The translations under genes were made by a program, and so were the position numbers. Below the pieces are notes generated by a model. That model saw only the letters and a list, made by a program, of their open reading frames with translations, had not been told where the DNA came from and searched no databases. From Bacillus sp. ISL-7 (GTDB lineage: Bacteria; Bacillota; Bacilli; Bacillales_B; DSM-18226), in contig NZ_JAGGQW010000037.1 of the NCBI RefSeq assembly GCF_018613065.1, forward strand, positions 10,224-74,223: DNA of 64,000 nt. Reading direction: 5' to 3'. How positions within the stretch are numbered: the first letter of the stretch is position 1; the number at the start of each line of letters is the position of its first letter. Positions 43,259 to 51,454 of this stretch are shown here, one piece after another.

Positions 43259-43295
43259 GTAAAAATTTTTACTTATTCGTAAAATATTTTTAACG
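43259..43295 (-). promoter_or_regulatory. Paired enhancer-like palindromes upstream of the ABC operon
   Basis: GTAAAAATTTTTAC (43259-43272, perfect) and CGTAAAATATTTTTAACG (43278-43295, near perfect) have centres 21 bp apart, 165-200 bp upstream of the sigma-54 promoter and just past the activator gene. This matches the pair at 40491-40525. Confidence 0.65.
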
Positions 43296-43322
43296 ACAAG
43301 TAACTAGTTTTTCATTTGAATC

Positions 43323-43360
43323 AAAAAAACAGCCACAGATTTTATACAATCCGTGGCCGT
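43323..43360 (-). terminator. Terminator of the sigma-54 activator gene
   Basis: CAGCCACAGATT with AATCCGTGGCCG (G-U pairs), followed on the minus strand by seven T. Confidence 0.85.
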
Positions 43361-43394
43361 CCCATTTTGTTTTTCATTGATATCACATGACCGT

Positions 43395-44765
43395 TTATCC
43401 TAGTTGGTACTTTTCGATTTTATATTTCAATAGTTGTTTTGATAGACCCAATTGTTTGGCCGTTTCTGTTAATTTTCCATTCTTACTGCTAAGTTCTTTC
43501 ATTATCAGCTCTTTTTCAAATTGTTCTACCGCTTCTTTTAAGGATTCGATCTTATTATCCATTTGATCACTTGTAGGTGATTCGTGATATTCCCTCATTC
43601 TTTTTGGAATATCCTCTATCGTGATATGATTGGTAGAAACATTATTATATGCCGTTTCAACCGCATTTTTTAATTCTCTTATATTCCCTGGCCAAGGATA
43701 CCGATTAAAACACTCAATAACCTCAGGCTGACACCCTTCAATATAAATATTCATATTATTGTTATAAAAATCGATATAATATTCGAGCAGCTTTTCTATA
43801 TCTTCTTTTCGCTCCGCTAAGGTTGGTAAATCAATCTGGACAACTCCCAATCGATAAAATAGATCCTCTCTTAACCGTTTTTCTGCAACTAAAACATCTG
43901 GGTCCTCATTTGTTGCTGAAATCACTCGAAAATCGACACTAATATTTTTATCTCCACCTATTCTTCTAATAACCTTTTCTTCAATAGCTTTAAGAAGTTT
44001 TACTTGAAGATAAAAATCTAAGGAATTAATCTCATCTAAAAACAATGTGCCGCCTTCAGCTTGTTCGAATAATCCTGTCATAGCGATCGCACCAGTAAAG
44101 CTCCCTTTTACCGTGCCAAACAAAGTACTTTCTAATAGGTTTGGCGGAACCGCACCACAGTTTAGTGAAATAAATGGTCCTCCATAACGATCGCTCAAAT
44201 TATGGATCGACTGTGCAATCATTTCTTTCCCTGTGCCTGTTTTACCGTTGATCAATACAGTTGAACTTGTCATAGCAATTTTTTTAATTTTATTTTTAAT
44301 TGCTTCCATCTTTGGATTCACACTAATGATATTATCAATGGTGTAGATGGTATTGTTTCTTCGATAAACCTTATGACTAGCAAATTTGTCTAAGGATCGG
44401 ATGTTTTCTTTTGTATAAAAGTGTTTTGAGAATTCAATTGCCCCAATTATTTTTTCATTATCTTTAATTGGATAGGTAGAATTTATCGTAACAAATAGAT
44501 TTCCATTTTTCATGATTAGTTCTTGTTTTACATTGCATACCGCTTTTCCATTTTTTAAAACGTTCATAATGGTACTATTTTCATGCGAAAGGTTCTTATA
44601 AGAGGAGGTTACATGCTTTCCCATAAATTCTTCAGGTCTAAGGCCGATTTCTTTTAGTACATTTAAATCCGCTAAATCATTAAAGATAATAATGCCATTT
44701 TCATCTACAACTAAAACATTGTCATAATCCGTTAATTGTTGAAAATCCTTCAAATTTATTTTCAA
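43395..44765 (-). CDS. rocR: Sigma-54-dependent activator, RocR-like (PAS + AAA+ + Fis HTH)
   Basis: 456 residues, close to RocR of B. subtilis (461) in length and layout. A PAS-type sensor (about 5-115, with NSTYPI as in RocR), a linker TIDNIISVNPKM, the AAA+ domain (150-380) with Walker A GKTGTGKE (174-181), the sigma-54 contact loop as GSFTGA (221-226; usually GAFTGA), Walker B LFLDEIN (241-247), and a Fis-type HTH at 420-456. It should drive the nearby sigma-54 promoters. It is the only such activator in the window, so it may serve rocA, the ABC operon and brnQ, although their palindromes differ. TTG start with AGGAGG. Symbol given for the family; orthology is inferred. Confidence 0.88.
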   Translation of the reverse strand: MKINLKDFQQLTDYDNVLVVDENGIIIFNDLADLNVLKEIGLRPEEFMGKHVTSSYKNLSHENSTIMNVLKNGKAVCNVKQELIMKNGNLFVTINSTYPIKDNEKIIGAIEFSKHFYTKENIRSLDKFASHKVYRRNNTIYTIDNIISVNPKMEAIKNKIKKIAMTSSTVLINGKTGTGKEMIAQSIHNLSDRYGGPFISLNCGAVPPNLLESTLFGTVKGSFTGAIAMTGLFEQAEGGTLFLDEINSLDFYLQVKLLKAIEEKVIRRIGGDKNISVDFRVISATNEDPDVLVAEKRLREDLFYRLGVVQIDLPTLAERKEDIEKLLEYYIDFYNNNMNIYIEGCQPEVIECFNRYPWPGNIRELKNAVETAYNNVSTNHITIEDIPKRMREYHESPTSDQMDNKIESLKEAVEQFEKELIMKELSSKNGKLTETAKQLGLSKQLLKYKIEKYQLG

Positions 44766-44837
44766 AATTCAACCTCCTATCCCAAGGCTTAATCATTATA
44801 TAGACAATATTTTACCACTAGACGGCGGCACTCATGC

Positions 44838-44872
44838 AAAAACTCTTTCCAAATGAACGGAAAGAGTTTTTT
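44838..44872 (-). terminator. Terminator after the lipoyl-like gene
   Basis: AAAAACTCTTTCC/GGAAAGAGTTTTT, 13-bp stem with an 8-base loop; works on both strands. Confidence 0.9.
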
Positions 44873-44890
44873 AAAAGTATATCGAATTCC

Positions 44891-45148
44891 TTAATCAGAT
44901 CCTGTAATTAACAAATCATCTTGGATGGTTGCTAGGACTGTTTGAGTAGTAACTTCTTGGCCCTTCTTTATAGGTAAAGATGTGATATACCCGCTAATCC
45001 CGATCGAAATCTCTTCAATTCTACCGTTCTGGGTTTTTATTAAAAACAGTTTTTCCCACTCATATACATGGTCGTTTTCCTCTGTTAAAACAGTTTCCAC
45101 GGTCCCAGAACATGGACTGAAAATAACTTCTTCCACCACTACTGACAA
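44891..45148 (-). CDS. Biotinyl/lipoyl-like domain protein without attachment lysine
   Basis: 85 residues forming one whole biotinyl/lipoyl beta-sandwich (FSPCSGTVETVLTEENDHVYEWEKLFLIKT, then GISGYITSLPIKKGQEVTTQTVLATI). At the hairpin where carriers have MKM or DKA, this protein reads TQNGR, so no lysine sits at the expected position (Asn 41). It therefore probably cannot be biotinylated or lipoylated in the standard way. TTG start with AGGAG. It lies 106 bp after glutamate dehydrogenase with no clear terminator between, so it may be the last gene of rocA-rocD-gdh. Role unknown. Confidence 0.75.
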   Translation of the reverse strand: MSVVVEEVIFSPCSGTVETVLTEENDHVYEWEKLFLIKTQNGRIEEISIGISGYITSLPIKKGQEVTTQTVLATIQDDLLITGSD

Positions 45149-45254
45149 TTTTCGTCACTCCTTTTTTAATTTCGTACAGTCATAGAACAGATAGAGATTT
45201 TTCCGTCCACCCTTGTAGGGAGATTTCAATCATTTAAAGATTACTCTATTTCTT

Positions 45255-46547
45255 TTATACCCATCCTCTGAAACGAGAGGCCTCAGCAACTTTCTTTATT
45301 CCAACCATATAAGCTGCTAAACGCATGTCAACTTGATGTGTTTTAGAAGTTTGATAGATATTATCGAAAGAGCTAACCATTACCTTCTTAAGCTTCTCTT
45401 CTACTTCTTCCTCGGTCCAATAATAACCTTGATTATTTTGCACCCATTCAAAATAAGATACAGTTACCCCGCCTGCGCTTGCAAGGATGTCAGGCACAAG
45501 GATAATACCACGCTCGGTTAGAATCTTTGTTGCTTCGATTGTTGTCGGACCATTCGCTGCTTCCACAACAATCGCTGCTTTAATATTGGCAGCATTTTTG
45601 GCTGTGATTTGGTTCGAGATAGCTGCCGGCACTAGAATATCACACTCTAATTCAAGTAGCTCTTGGTTTGTGATCGTATTTTTAAATAGTTGCGAGAATG
45701 TGCCGAAGCTATCCCTTCGATCAAGCAAGTAATTAATATCAAGTCCGTTTGGATCGTATATAGCGCCATACTCATCAGATACAGCCACAACCTTAGCCCC
45801 TGCATCATGCATAAATTTGGCTAAATAACTTCCCGCATTACCAAAGCCTTGAATGACTACACGGGCTCCTTGCAACTGTTTCCCTATTTTCTTGACTGCT
45901 TCTTCAATACAGATTGTTACACCACGGGCAGTCGCTGTTTCACGGCCTTGAGAACCTCCAAGGACGATTGGTTTCCCAGTAATAAATCCTGGTGAATCAA
46001 ATTCACGTAAACGGCTGTACTCATCCATCATCCATGCCATAATTTGTGAATTAGTATAAACATCTGGTGCTGGAATGTCTTTTGAAGGTCCCACGATTTG
46101 ACTGACCGCACGAACATAGCCGCGGCTTAAACCTTCAAGCTCTCTAAAGGACATATTTCGCGGATCACAAATGATACCGCCTTTACCGCCGCCATAGGGA
46201 AGATTGGTGATTCCACACTTTAAGCTCATCCAAATGGACAACGCTTTTACTTCTTCTTCATCCACTTCAGGATGGAAACGGACGCCGCCTTTAGTTGGGC
46301 CGACCGCATCATTATGCTGGGAGCGATAGCCCGTAAATATTTTGACAGAACCATCATCCATTTTTACTGGAATGCGGACTGTTAACAATCTGATCGGTTC
46401 TTTTAATAATTCATACATTTCGCTATTATAGCCCAATTTTGATAATGCTTTTTGAATAATCGTTTGGGTTGAATTGAATAAATTTAATGATTCTTGTTCT
46501 TTTTGTTGTTCCTTTTCCATTTCAGTTACTATCGTTTTAACAGACAT
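45255..46547 (-). CDS. rocG: Glutamate dehydrogenase, catabolic NAD type
   Basis: 430 residues from ATG 46547, which has GGGGTG; GTG 46556 is the alternative. It deaminates glutamate to 2-oxoglutarate. Substrate-site sequence KGGVRFHP and the active-site Lys in the LPYGGGKGGI region near 125, PAPDVYTNSQIMAWMMDEYS, and the Rossmann motif GFGNAGSYLA near 235. RocG/GudB-like length and sequence. Third gene after rocA and rocD, so the operon runs from ornithine and pyrroline-5-carboxylate through to 2-oxoglutarate. Confidence 0.94.
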   Translation of the reverse strand: MSVKTIVTEMEKEQQKEQESLNLFNSTQTIIQKALSKLGYNSEMYELLKEPIRLLTVRIPVKMDDGSVKIFTGYRSQHNDAVGPTKGGVRFHPEVDEEEVKALSIWMSLKCGITNLPYGGGKGGIICDPRNMSFRELEGLSRGYVRAVSQIVGPSKDIPAPDVYTNSQIMAWMMDEYSRLREFDSPGFITGKPIVLGGSQGRETATARGVTICIEEAVKKIGKQLQGARVVIQGFGNAGSYLAKFMHDAGAKVVAVSDEYGAIYDPNGLDINYLLDRRDSFGTFSQLFKNTITNQELLELECDILVPAAISNQITAKNAANIKAAIVVEAANGPTTIEATKILTERGIILVPDILASAGGVTVSYFEWVQNNQGYYWTEEEVEEKLKKVMVSSFDNIYQTSKTHQVDMRLAAYMVGIKKVAEASRFRGWV

Positions 46548-46594
46548 GACTGACACCCCGTCGTATAATAGATTATAGTTTTTTTATTTAAAAA

Positions 46595-47800
46595 TTAACT
46601 TAAAACCGTTTTGATTTTTTCAAAAGCCCAATCGATTTCTTCTTTCGTAATGGTGAGTGGTGGTGCAAAACGAATAACGGTATCATGTGTTTCTTTGCAT
46701 AATAAACCTTTTTCTTTTAACTGCTCACAATAAGGTCTTGCCGCTTCAGTAAGTTCAACTCCGATAAATAAACCTCGGCCTCTTATTGTTTTAATTTTTG
46801 GATTATCGATAGATTGTAATTGTTCAAAGAAGTATTTACCCAATTCAAGCGAACGTTCGGCTAGTTTTTCTTCTTCAATTACATCCAATGCTGCAAGCGA
46901 TACTGCGCAAGCCAGTGGATTTCCCCCAAACGTTGAACCGTGGGAACCTGGATTGAATACGCCTAATACATCAGAATTAGCAACTACACAGGAAATTGGG
47001 AACACACCGCCGCCTAGTGCTTTACCTAGGATCAACATGTCAGGGTTCACATCTTCCCAATCACATGCAAACATTTTTCCAGTACGTGCCAATCCTACTT
47101 GAATCTCATCAGCTATGAATAATACTTTGTTTTCTTTACATAAATCAGATGCCGCTTTCAAAAATCCTTCTGGTGGTAAAATAATTCCTGCTTCACCTTG
47201 AATTGGCTCGATTAAAAATGCTGCTGTGTTTGGTGTGATCGCTGCTTTCAATGCTTCGAGGTCACCGTAAGGAATTAAGTTAATTCCAGGCAGCATTGGG
47301 CCGAAGCCGCGCTTATATTCCGGGTCAGATGATAGGGAGACAGCACCCATTGTACGGCCGTGGAAATTCCCCACGCAGGCAATAATTTCTGCTTGATTTT
47401 CAGCAATCCCTTTTACATCATAACCCCAGCGACGCGCTGCTTTAAGTGCCGTTTCAACAGCTTCTGCTCCAGTATTCATTGGGAGTGCCATATTTTTATT
47501 GGTTAACTGACAAATTTTCTCATACCATGGACCAAGTTGATCATTATGAAAGGCACGAGATGTTAATGTTACTTTATCTGCTTGGTCTTTCAATGCTTGA
47601 ATAATCTTTGGATGACGATGTCCCTGGTTAACGGCTGAATAAGCGCTAAGCATATCCATATAACGATTACCTTCTGGACTTTCCACCCATACCCCTTCTG
47701 CCTTGGCAATAACGATTGGCAGTGGATGATAGTTATTTGCACCAAATTTATCTGTTTGTTCTATGATTTGATTTGTTTTAGTTGTCTCAGTTACTGTCAT
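46595..47800 (-). CDS. rocD: Ornithine aminotransferase
   Basis: 401 residues from ATG 47800 with AAAGGAGG; the frame opens 15 codons earlier. Converts ornithine and 2-oxoglutarate to glutamate semialdehyde and glutamate. Class III aminotransferase marks: [21 protein letters not shown]231 (IADEIQ) and PLP lysine K260 (LGKALGGG). Sits between rocA and glutamate dehydrogenase. A rocF (arginase) gene is not in the window. Confidence 0.95.
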   Translation of the reverse strand: MTVTETTKTNQIIEQTDKFGANNYHPLPIVIAKAEGVWVESPEGNRYMDMLSAYSAVNQGHRHPKIIQALKDQADKVTLTSRAFHNDQLGPWYEKICQLTNKNMALPMNTGAEAVETALKAARRWGYDVKGIAENQAEIIACVGNFHGRTMGAVSLSSDPEYKRGFGPMLPGINLIPYGDLEALKAAITPNTAAFLIEPIQGEAGIILPPEGFLKAASDLCKENKVLFIADEIQVGLARTGKMFACDWEDVNPDMLILGKALGGGVFPISCVVANSDVLGVFNPGSHGSTFGGNPLACAVSLAALDVIEEEKLAERSLELGKYFFEQLQSIDNPKIKTIRGRGLFIGVELTEAARPYCEQLKEKGLLCKETHDTVIRFAPPLTITKEEIDWAFEKIKTVLS

Positions 47801-47821
47801 TATAGTTCCTCCTTTAAATTT

Positions 47822-47855
47822 CCTCGACAGGTGGAGTAAAACCACCCTATCGAGG
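47822..47855 (-). other. Hairpin between rocA and rocD
   Basis: CCTCGA-AGGTGG with CCACC-TATCGAGG, a long imperfect stem without a T-run; likely stabilises the upstream message. Confidence 0.55.
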
Positions 47856-47872
47856 CATCTAAGCTGTAGTTT

Positions 47873-49417
47873 TTATAGCGTTTCAGATGTTGTTTTAGCC
47901 TGCATGTGTAGCAGTAAATATTCAGGACCGCCTGCTTTGGAATCTGTCCCTGACATATTGAAGCCGCCAAACGGTTGATAACCAACAATCGCACCCGTAC
48001 AAGTTCTGTTAAAATAAAGATTCCCCACGTGGAATTCCTCGCGTGCCCGTTCAATATGCTCACGATTATTCGAAATCAATGCTCCTGTTAAACCATAGTC
48101 GGTGTTATTCGCAATGGTCATCATATGATCAAAGTCACGTGCTTTACTAATACCAAGAACTGGACCAAAGATTTCTTCCTGCATGAGGCGTGCATTTTCA
48201 TCTAAATCTGCAAAAATCGTCGGCTGAATGAAATAGCCCTTAGAATCATCGCCATCGCCGCCAGTCATAAGACGTCCTTCTTGCTTGCCAACTTCAATAT
48301 AATTCATGATTTTTTTGAAGGATCTGCCATCAATAACAGGTCCCATATAAGAATTTGCATCTTCAGGGTTGCCAAGAGTTAGTGTTCTTGTTAAAGCAAC
48401 CACCTTCTCAAGTACGACATCATAGACATCTTGATGAATAACAGCACGAGATCCTGCCGAACATTTTTGACCTGAAAATCCGAAAGCAGAATAGACAATA
48501 CTTGCTGCGGCTAAATCTAAATCAGCATCATTATCTACAACCACGGTATCCTTACCACCCATTTCAGCAATGACTCGTTTGATCCATTTTTGGCCTGGAT
48601 GAACCTTGGCAGCACGTTCATTAATGCGGCAGCCAACTTCACGAGAACCGGTAAAGGATACGAAACGAGTTTTTGGATGATCAACAAGGTAATCCCCGAT
48701 TTGTGCGCCGCTGCCTGGAACAAAGTTTAGAACTCCTTTTGGAAGTCCTGCTTCCTCCATCAACTCAACGAATTTTGCTGCTACTACTGGTGTTGAGTTA
48801 GCCGGTTTTAGAAGAACCGTATTCCCAGAGACGATGGCTGCTATTGTTGTTCCTGCCATAATCGCTAATGGGAAGTTAAAAGGTGAAATGATAATCCCCA
48901 CACCTAGTGGAATATAATTATATTGATTGTATTCTCCGTTACGGCTTTGTACTGGTGAGCCCTCTTTCAATCTCAGCATTTGACGGCCATAATATTCGAT
49001 GAAGTCGATTGCTTCTGCTGTATCGGCATCTGCTTCTTTCCATGGCTTTCCGGCTTCCTTGACAAGATAAGCAGAAAACTCATGTTTACGGCGGCGCATA
49101 ATTGCAGCTGCCTTGAATAAAATATTGGCACGATGTTCAGGCTTCCATGTTTTCCACGTTTCAAATGTGGTTAATGCGGCATGCATAGCCTTTTCTGCTA
49201 ACTCTTGATCGGCCATGGAAACTCTACCAATGATTTCTTCTGTATTTGCAGGATTAATAGAGATAATTTTTTCTTCTGTTGTAATTGATTCTCCTCCAAT
49301 TACAACTGGATAATCCTTACCTAACTGCGATTGAACGTAGGCAAGAGCATCTTGAAAAGCTAGTTTATTTTTTTCATCTGCAAAGTTTGTAAATGGTTCA
49401 TGTGTATACGGTTTCAA
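47873..49417 (-). CDS. rocA: 1-pyrroline-5-carboxylate (glutamate semialdehyde) dehydrogenase
   Basis: 514 residues from the TTG at 49417 ([12 protein letters not shown]), which has AAGGGGGA seven bases before. The frame stays open to 49519, but that stretch contains the sigma-54 promoter, so the longer start is wrong. It oxidises pyrroline-5-carboxylate to glutamate with NAD. Aldehyde dehydrogenase marks: [30 protein letters not shown] and catalytic Cys in [12 protein letters not shown]. First gene of rocA-rocD-rocG. Confidence 0.95.
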   Translation of the reverse strand: MKPYTHEPFTNFADEKNKLAFQDALAYVQSQLGKDYPVVIGGESITTEEKIISINPANTEEIIGRVSMADQELAEKAMHAALTTFETWKTWKPEHRANILFKAAAIMRRRKHEFSAYLVKEAGKPWKEADADTAEAIDFIEYYGRQMLRLKEGSPVQSRNGEYNQYNYIPLGVGIIISPFNFPLAIMAGTTIAAIVSGNTVLLKPANSTPVVAAKFVELMEEAGLPKGVLNFVPGSGAQIGDYLVDHPKTRFVSFTGSREVGCRINERAAKVHPGQKWIKRVIAEMGGKDTVVVDNDADLDLAAASIVYSAFGFSGQKCSAGSRAVIHQDVYDVVLEKVVALTRTLTLGNPEDANSYMGPVIDGRSFKKIMNYIEVGKQEGRLMTGGDGDDSKGYFIQPTIFADLDENARLMQEEIFGPVLGISKARDFDHMMTIANNTDYGLTGALISNNREHIERAREEFHVGNLYFNRTCTGAIVGYQPFGGFNMSGTDSKAGGPEYLLLHMQAKTTSETL

Positions 49418-49455
49418 TGTTTGTTCCCCCTTGTCGTTTGCTACAGTTAAATAAT

Positions 49456-49473
49456 ATGCAAGTTCCGTGCCAA
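49456..49473 (-). promoter_or_regulatory. Sigma-54 promoter of rocA
   Basis: TTGGCACGGAACTTGCAT on the minus strand, GG-N10-GC, a full consensus match, 39 bp before the TTG start. Confidence 0.92.
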
Positions 49474-49520
49474 CATTAATTTTGCATGAATAAAGGATTT
49501 TTTGTTCAATTAGTGCCAAA

Positions 49521-49573
49521 ATATTTTGCGCAAAATATATAATTTATTAAAAACAGCAAAAAAATTTTGCATT
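49521..49573 (-). promoter_or_regulatory. Two RocR-type upstream activating sequences
   Basis: A perfect 18-bp palindrome ATATTTTGCGCAAAATAT (49521-49538) and a near palindrome AGCAAAAAAATTTTGCAT (49555-49572), 50-115 bp upstream of the rocA promoter. TGCAAAA/TTTTGCA half-sites are the style known for RocR. They differ from the GTAAAAA pairs of the other two operons. Confidence 0.7.
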
Positions 49574-49595
49574 TTAAAAATCAATACTTAAATAG

Positions 49596-49858
49596 GTGCA
49601 TACAAATTGTTTTACCAATCGATGTATTATTGGAAGGGGTTCAACGCTTTTAGACAATGTAGAAGTTGGCGAGGATTGTATTATAGGAGCCAATACGCTG
49701 CTATCTGGAGGCATAAAAATTCCCCCTCGCTCCCTTGTGTTGGGTTCTCCAGGAAGGGTGTCCGCGAAATTACTCAGAAGGACCTGGACTTGTTACAAAT
49801 GTCCAGCGAGCACTATGTCCAAAGGGGAAAAGAGTTTAGAAAAATACTTAAATAAACC
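49596..49858 (+). pseudogene. Remnant of a gamma-carbonic anhydrase-like hexapeptide protein
   Basis: Left-handed beta-helix hexapeptides are readable in one frame (CIIGRGSTLLDNVEVGEDCIIG, ANTLLSGG, IPPRSLVLGSPGRV). At about 49760 the sense moves to the next frame, giving VREITQKDLDLLQMSSEHYV and a short basic tail, the usual C-terminal helix of YtoA/CaiE-type proteins. So the gene lost its first half and has a one-base deletion. No ribosome site or start suits it. It lies between the rocA control region and the MFS gene. Confidence 0.75.
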
Positions 49859-49873
49859 TTAAGAATAAAAAAG

Positions 49874-49912
49874 TGGTGCCTGACACCAACAATTGCAGGG
49901 TGTCAGGCACCA
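49874..49912. repeat. Inverted pair of the dispersed TGGTGCCTGACACCA sequence
   Basis: Copies at 49874-49888 and 49898-49912 face each other around 9 bases and form a strong hairpin just after the MFS gene stop, where it could act as a terminator. Confidence 0.75.
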
Positions 49913-49924
49913 TGAAGTTTAAAA

Positions 49925-51253
49925 CTATTTACTCTCACTTAAATCAGTTGTTTTAGCAGGAATGACAAAGCTGAGTACAATCGTAATTAAGCTCAAACAA
50001 AGGGCATAAAGAAACACGTTTTTCATTCCAATAACGATGCTTGCTGCCTGATTGATGATGAGTCCCATGATGGTAACCCCGATCGATGTCCCAATGTTTT
50101 TTAGAAACATTTGCAGCGAGGTAGACATCCCTTTGATATGGGATTCAGCAAATTCTTGGGAAGCAATCGTTCCAACCGCAAATAATAAGCCAAAGGAAAC
50201 GCCCTGGATAGTTAAGATTAGAAACAGACCAATATAAGATAAATCAGTAATAAATAGGTATAATGCTAAGCCTGAAGCAGTTGTGATCAAGCTTCCGATG
50301 ATAAATAAGCTTTTATATCCATAGCGTATAATCCACTTCCCTGCGGGGGTACTGCCAAACATCCAGCCCACCGCAATACTGAGAAGAATTAGTCCACTTT
50401 TATAAATACTCATATCATTTCCTTCTTGGAGATACAATGGAATAAAGTTGGATGTTCCAAAAAAGGACAGACAGTAAAATAACATGAAAAGGTTAGACAT
50501 GAGGATCCCTTTGTTTTTAAACAATGATACTGGCAAGAACGGATGTGCTTCTTTCCTCTCCACCAATATGAAGACAATCAAACCGATAATCCCAAGGGTA
50601 ATATACCAAATAGAATTTTTTACATTCGTAGATAACAATAATAGCGTAATCGAAATCCCAAATAAGAAGAAACCTTTGTAGTCGATATGGGTCTTTTTAA
50701 ATTCGATTTTTTCCTTATAAGGAATCATACAAAGAACTGTTGCAATTCCAATGGGAATATTGATAAAGAAGATCCATCTCCACGTTAGTGCTTCGACAAA
50801 GAAGGAACCCAATACAGGTCCAACGATGGATGAAATTGCCCATATGCTGCTAAAGACCGCTTGAATTTTCCCGCGGTTTTCTATCGTAAACAAATCACCT
50901 ACGATGATCATGGAGAGTGGGATCATCCCGCCTGCCCCTATTCCTTGGACACCTCTATAAATAATCAGCGTACTAATGGAATTGGCCATTCCACAGAGAA
51001 TCGAACCTAGGGTAAATATTGAAACAGCGATAATTAACAGCTTTTTCCGACCATACATATCAGATAATTTCCCGTAAAGCGGGACCGTAACCGTACTTGC
51101 CAACATATAGACAACAAATATCCATGCAAACAGCTCCATTCCTCCGAGCTGTTTCACTATAGTTGGACTTGCCGTTTGCATAATATTTGCATCAAGTGCT
51201 GATATTAGGGTTGATATTACAAGGCCCCAAAACACATACCTATTCTTTTCCAT
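49925..51253 (-). CDS. MFS drug exporter (DHA2-like, 14 TMS)
   Basis: 442 residues from ATG 51253; GGAGG lies inside the five extra codons of the longer GTG frame. Family marks: LDANIMQTASPTIVKQLGG (motif D1 region) and YGKLSDMYGRKKLL (motif A), then RGVQGIGAGGMIPLSMIIVGDLF (motif B/C). About 13-14 helices. It is a proton-driven exporter of drugs or metabolites; the substrate is unknown. No adjacent regulator. Confidence 0.9.
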   Translation of the reverse strand: MEKNRYVFWGLVISTLISALDANIMQTASPTIVKQLGGMELFAWIFVVYMLASTVTVPLYGKLSDMYGRKKLLIIAVSIFTLGSILCGMANSISTLIIYRGVQGIGAGGMIPLSMIIVGDLFTIENRGKIQAVFSSIWAISSIVGPVLGSFFVEALTWRWIFFINIPIGIATVLCMIPYKEKIEFKKTHIDYKGFFLFGISITLLLLSTNVKNSIWYITLGIIGLIVFILVERKEAHPFLPVSLFKNKGILMSNLFMLFYCLSFFGTSNFIPLYLQEGNDMSIYKSGLILLSIAVGWMFGSTPAGKWIIRYGYKSLFIIGSLITTASGLALYLFITDLSYIGLFLILTIQGVSFGLLFAVGTIASQEFAESHIKGMSTSLQMFLKNIGTSIGVTIMGLIINQAASIVIGMKNVFLYALCLSLITIVLSFVIPAKTTDLSESK

Positions 51254-51424
51254 ATATTCCTCCGACACAGTTTAATTAAAATTCCTTATACTTTTGATGA
51301 ACATAACAAAATAGTTAAAAAAAGAACTTCACAAAGCATTTGTTTAGATTGTAACGAACCCACAATTCCTCTCCTAATTTCTTTCATCTAACTCTATTAT
51401 GATATTTTATCATTTTTTCAAATA

Positions 51425-51454
51425 AATAGAATAAGCCATTCGTTATGAATGGCT
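51425..51454 (-). terminator. Terminator overlapping the kinase stop
   Basis: AGCCATTC/GAATGGCT around the TAA at 51443, followed by moderately T-rich sequence. Confidence 0.55.

Noticed and set aside
49501..49519. TTGGCACTAATTG at the far end of the rocA frame as a sigma-54 promoter
   Set aside because: It lacks the TTGC part at N10; the full match at 49456-49473 is the promoter.
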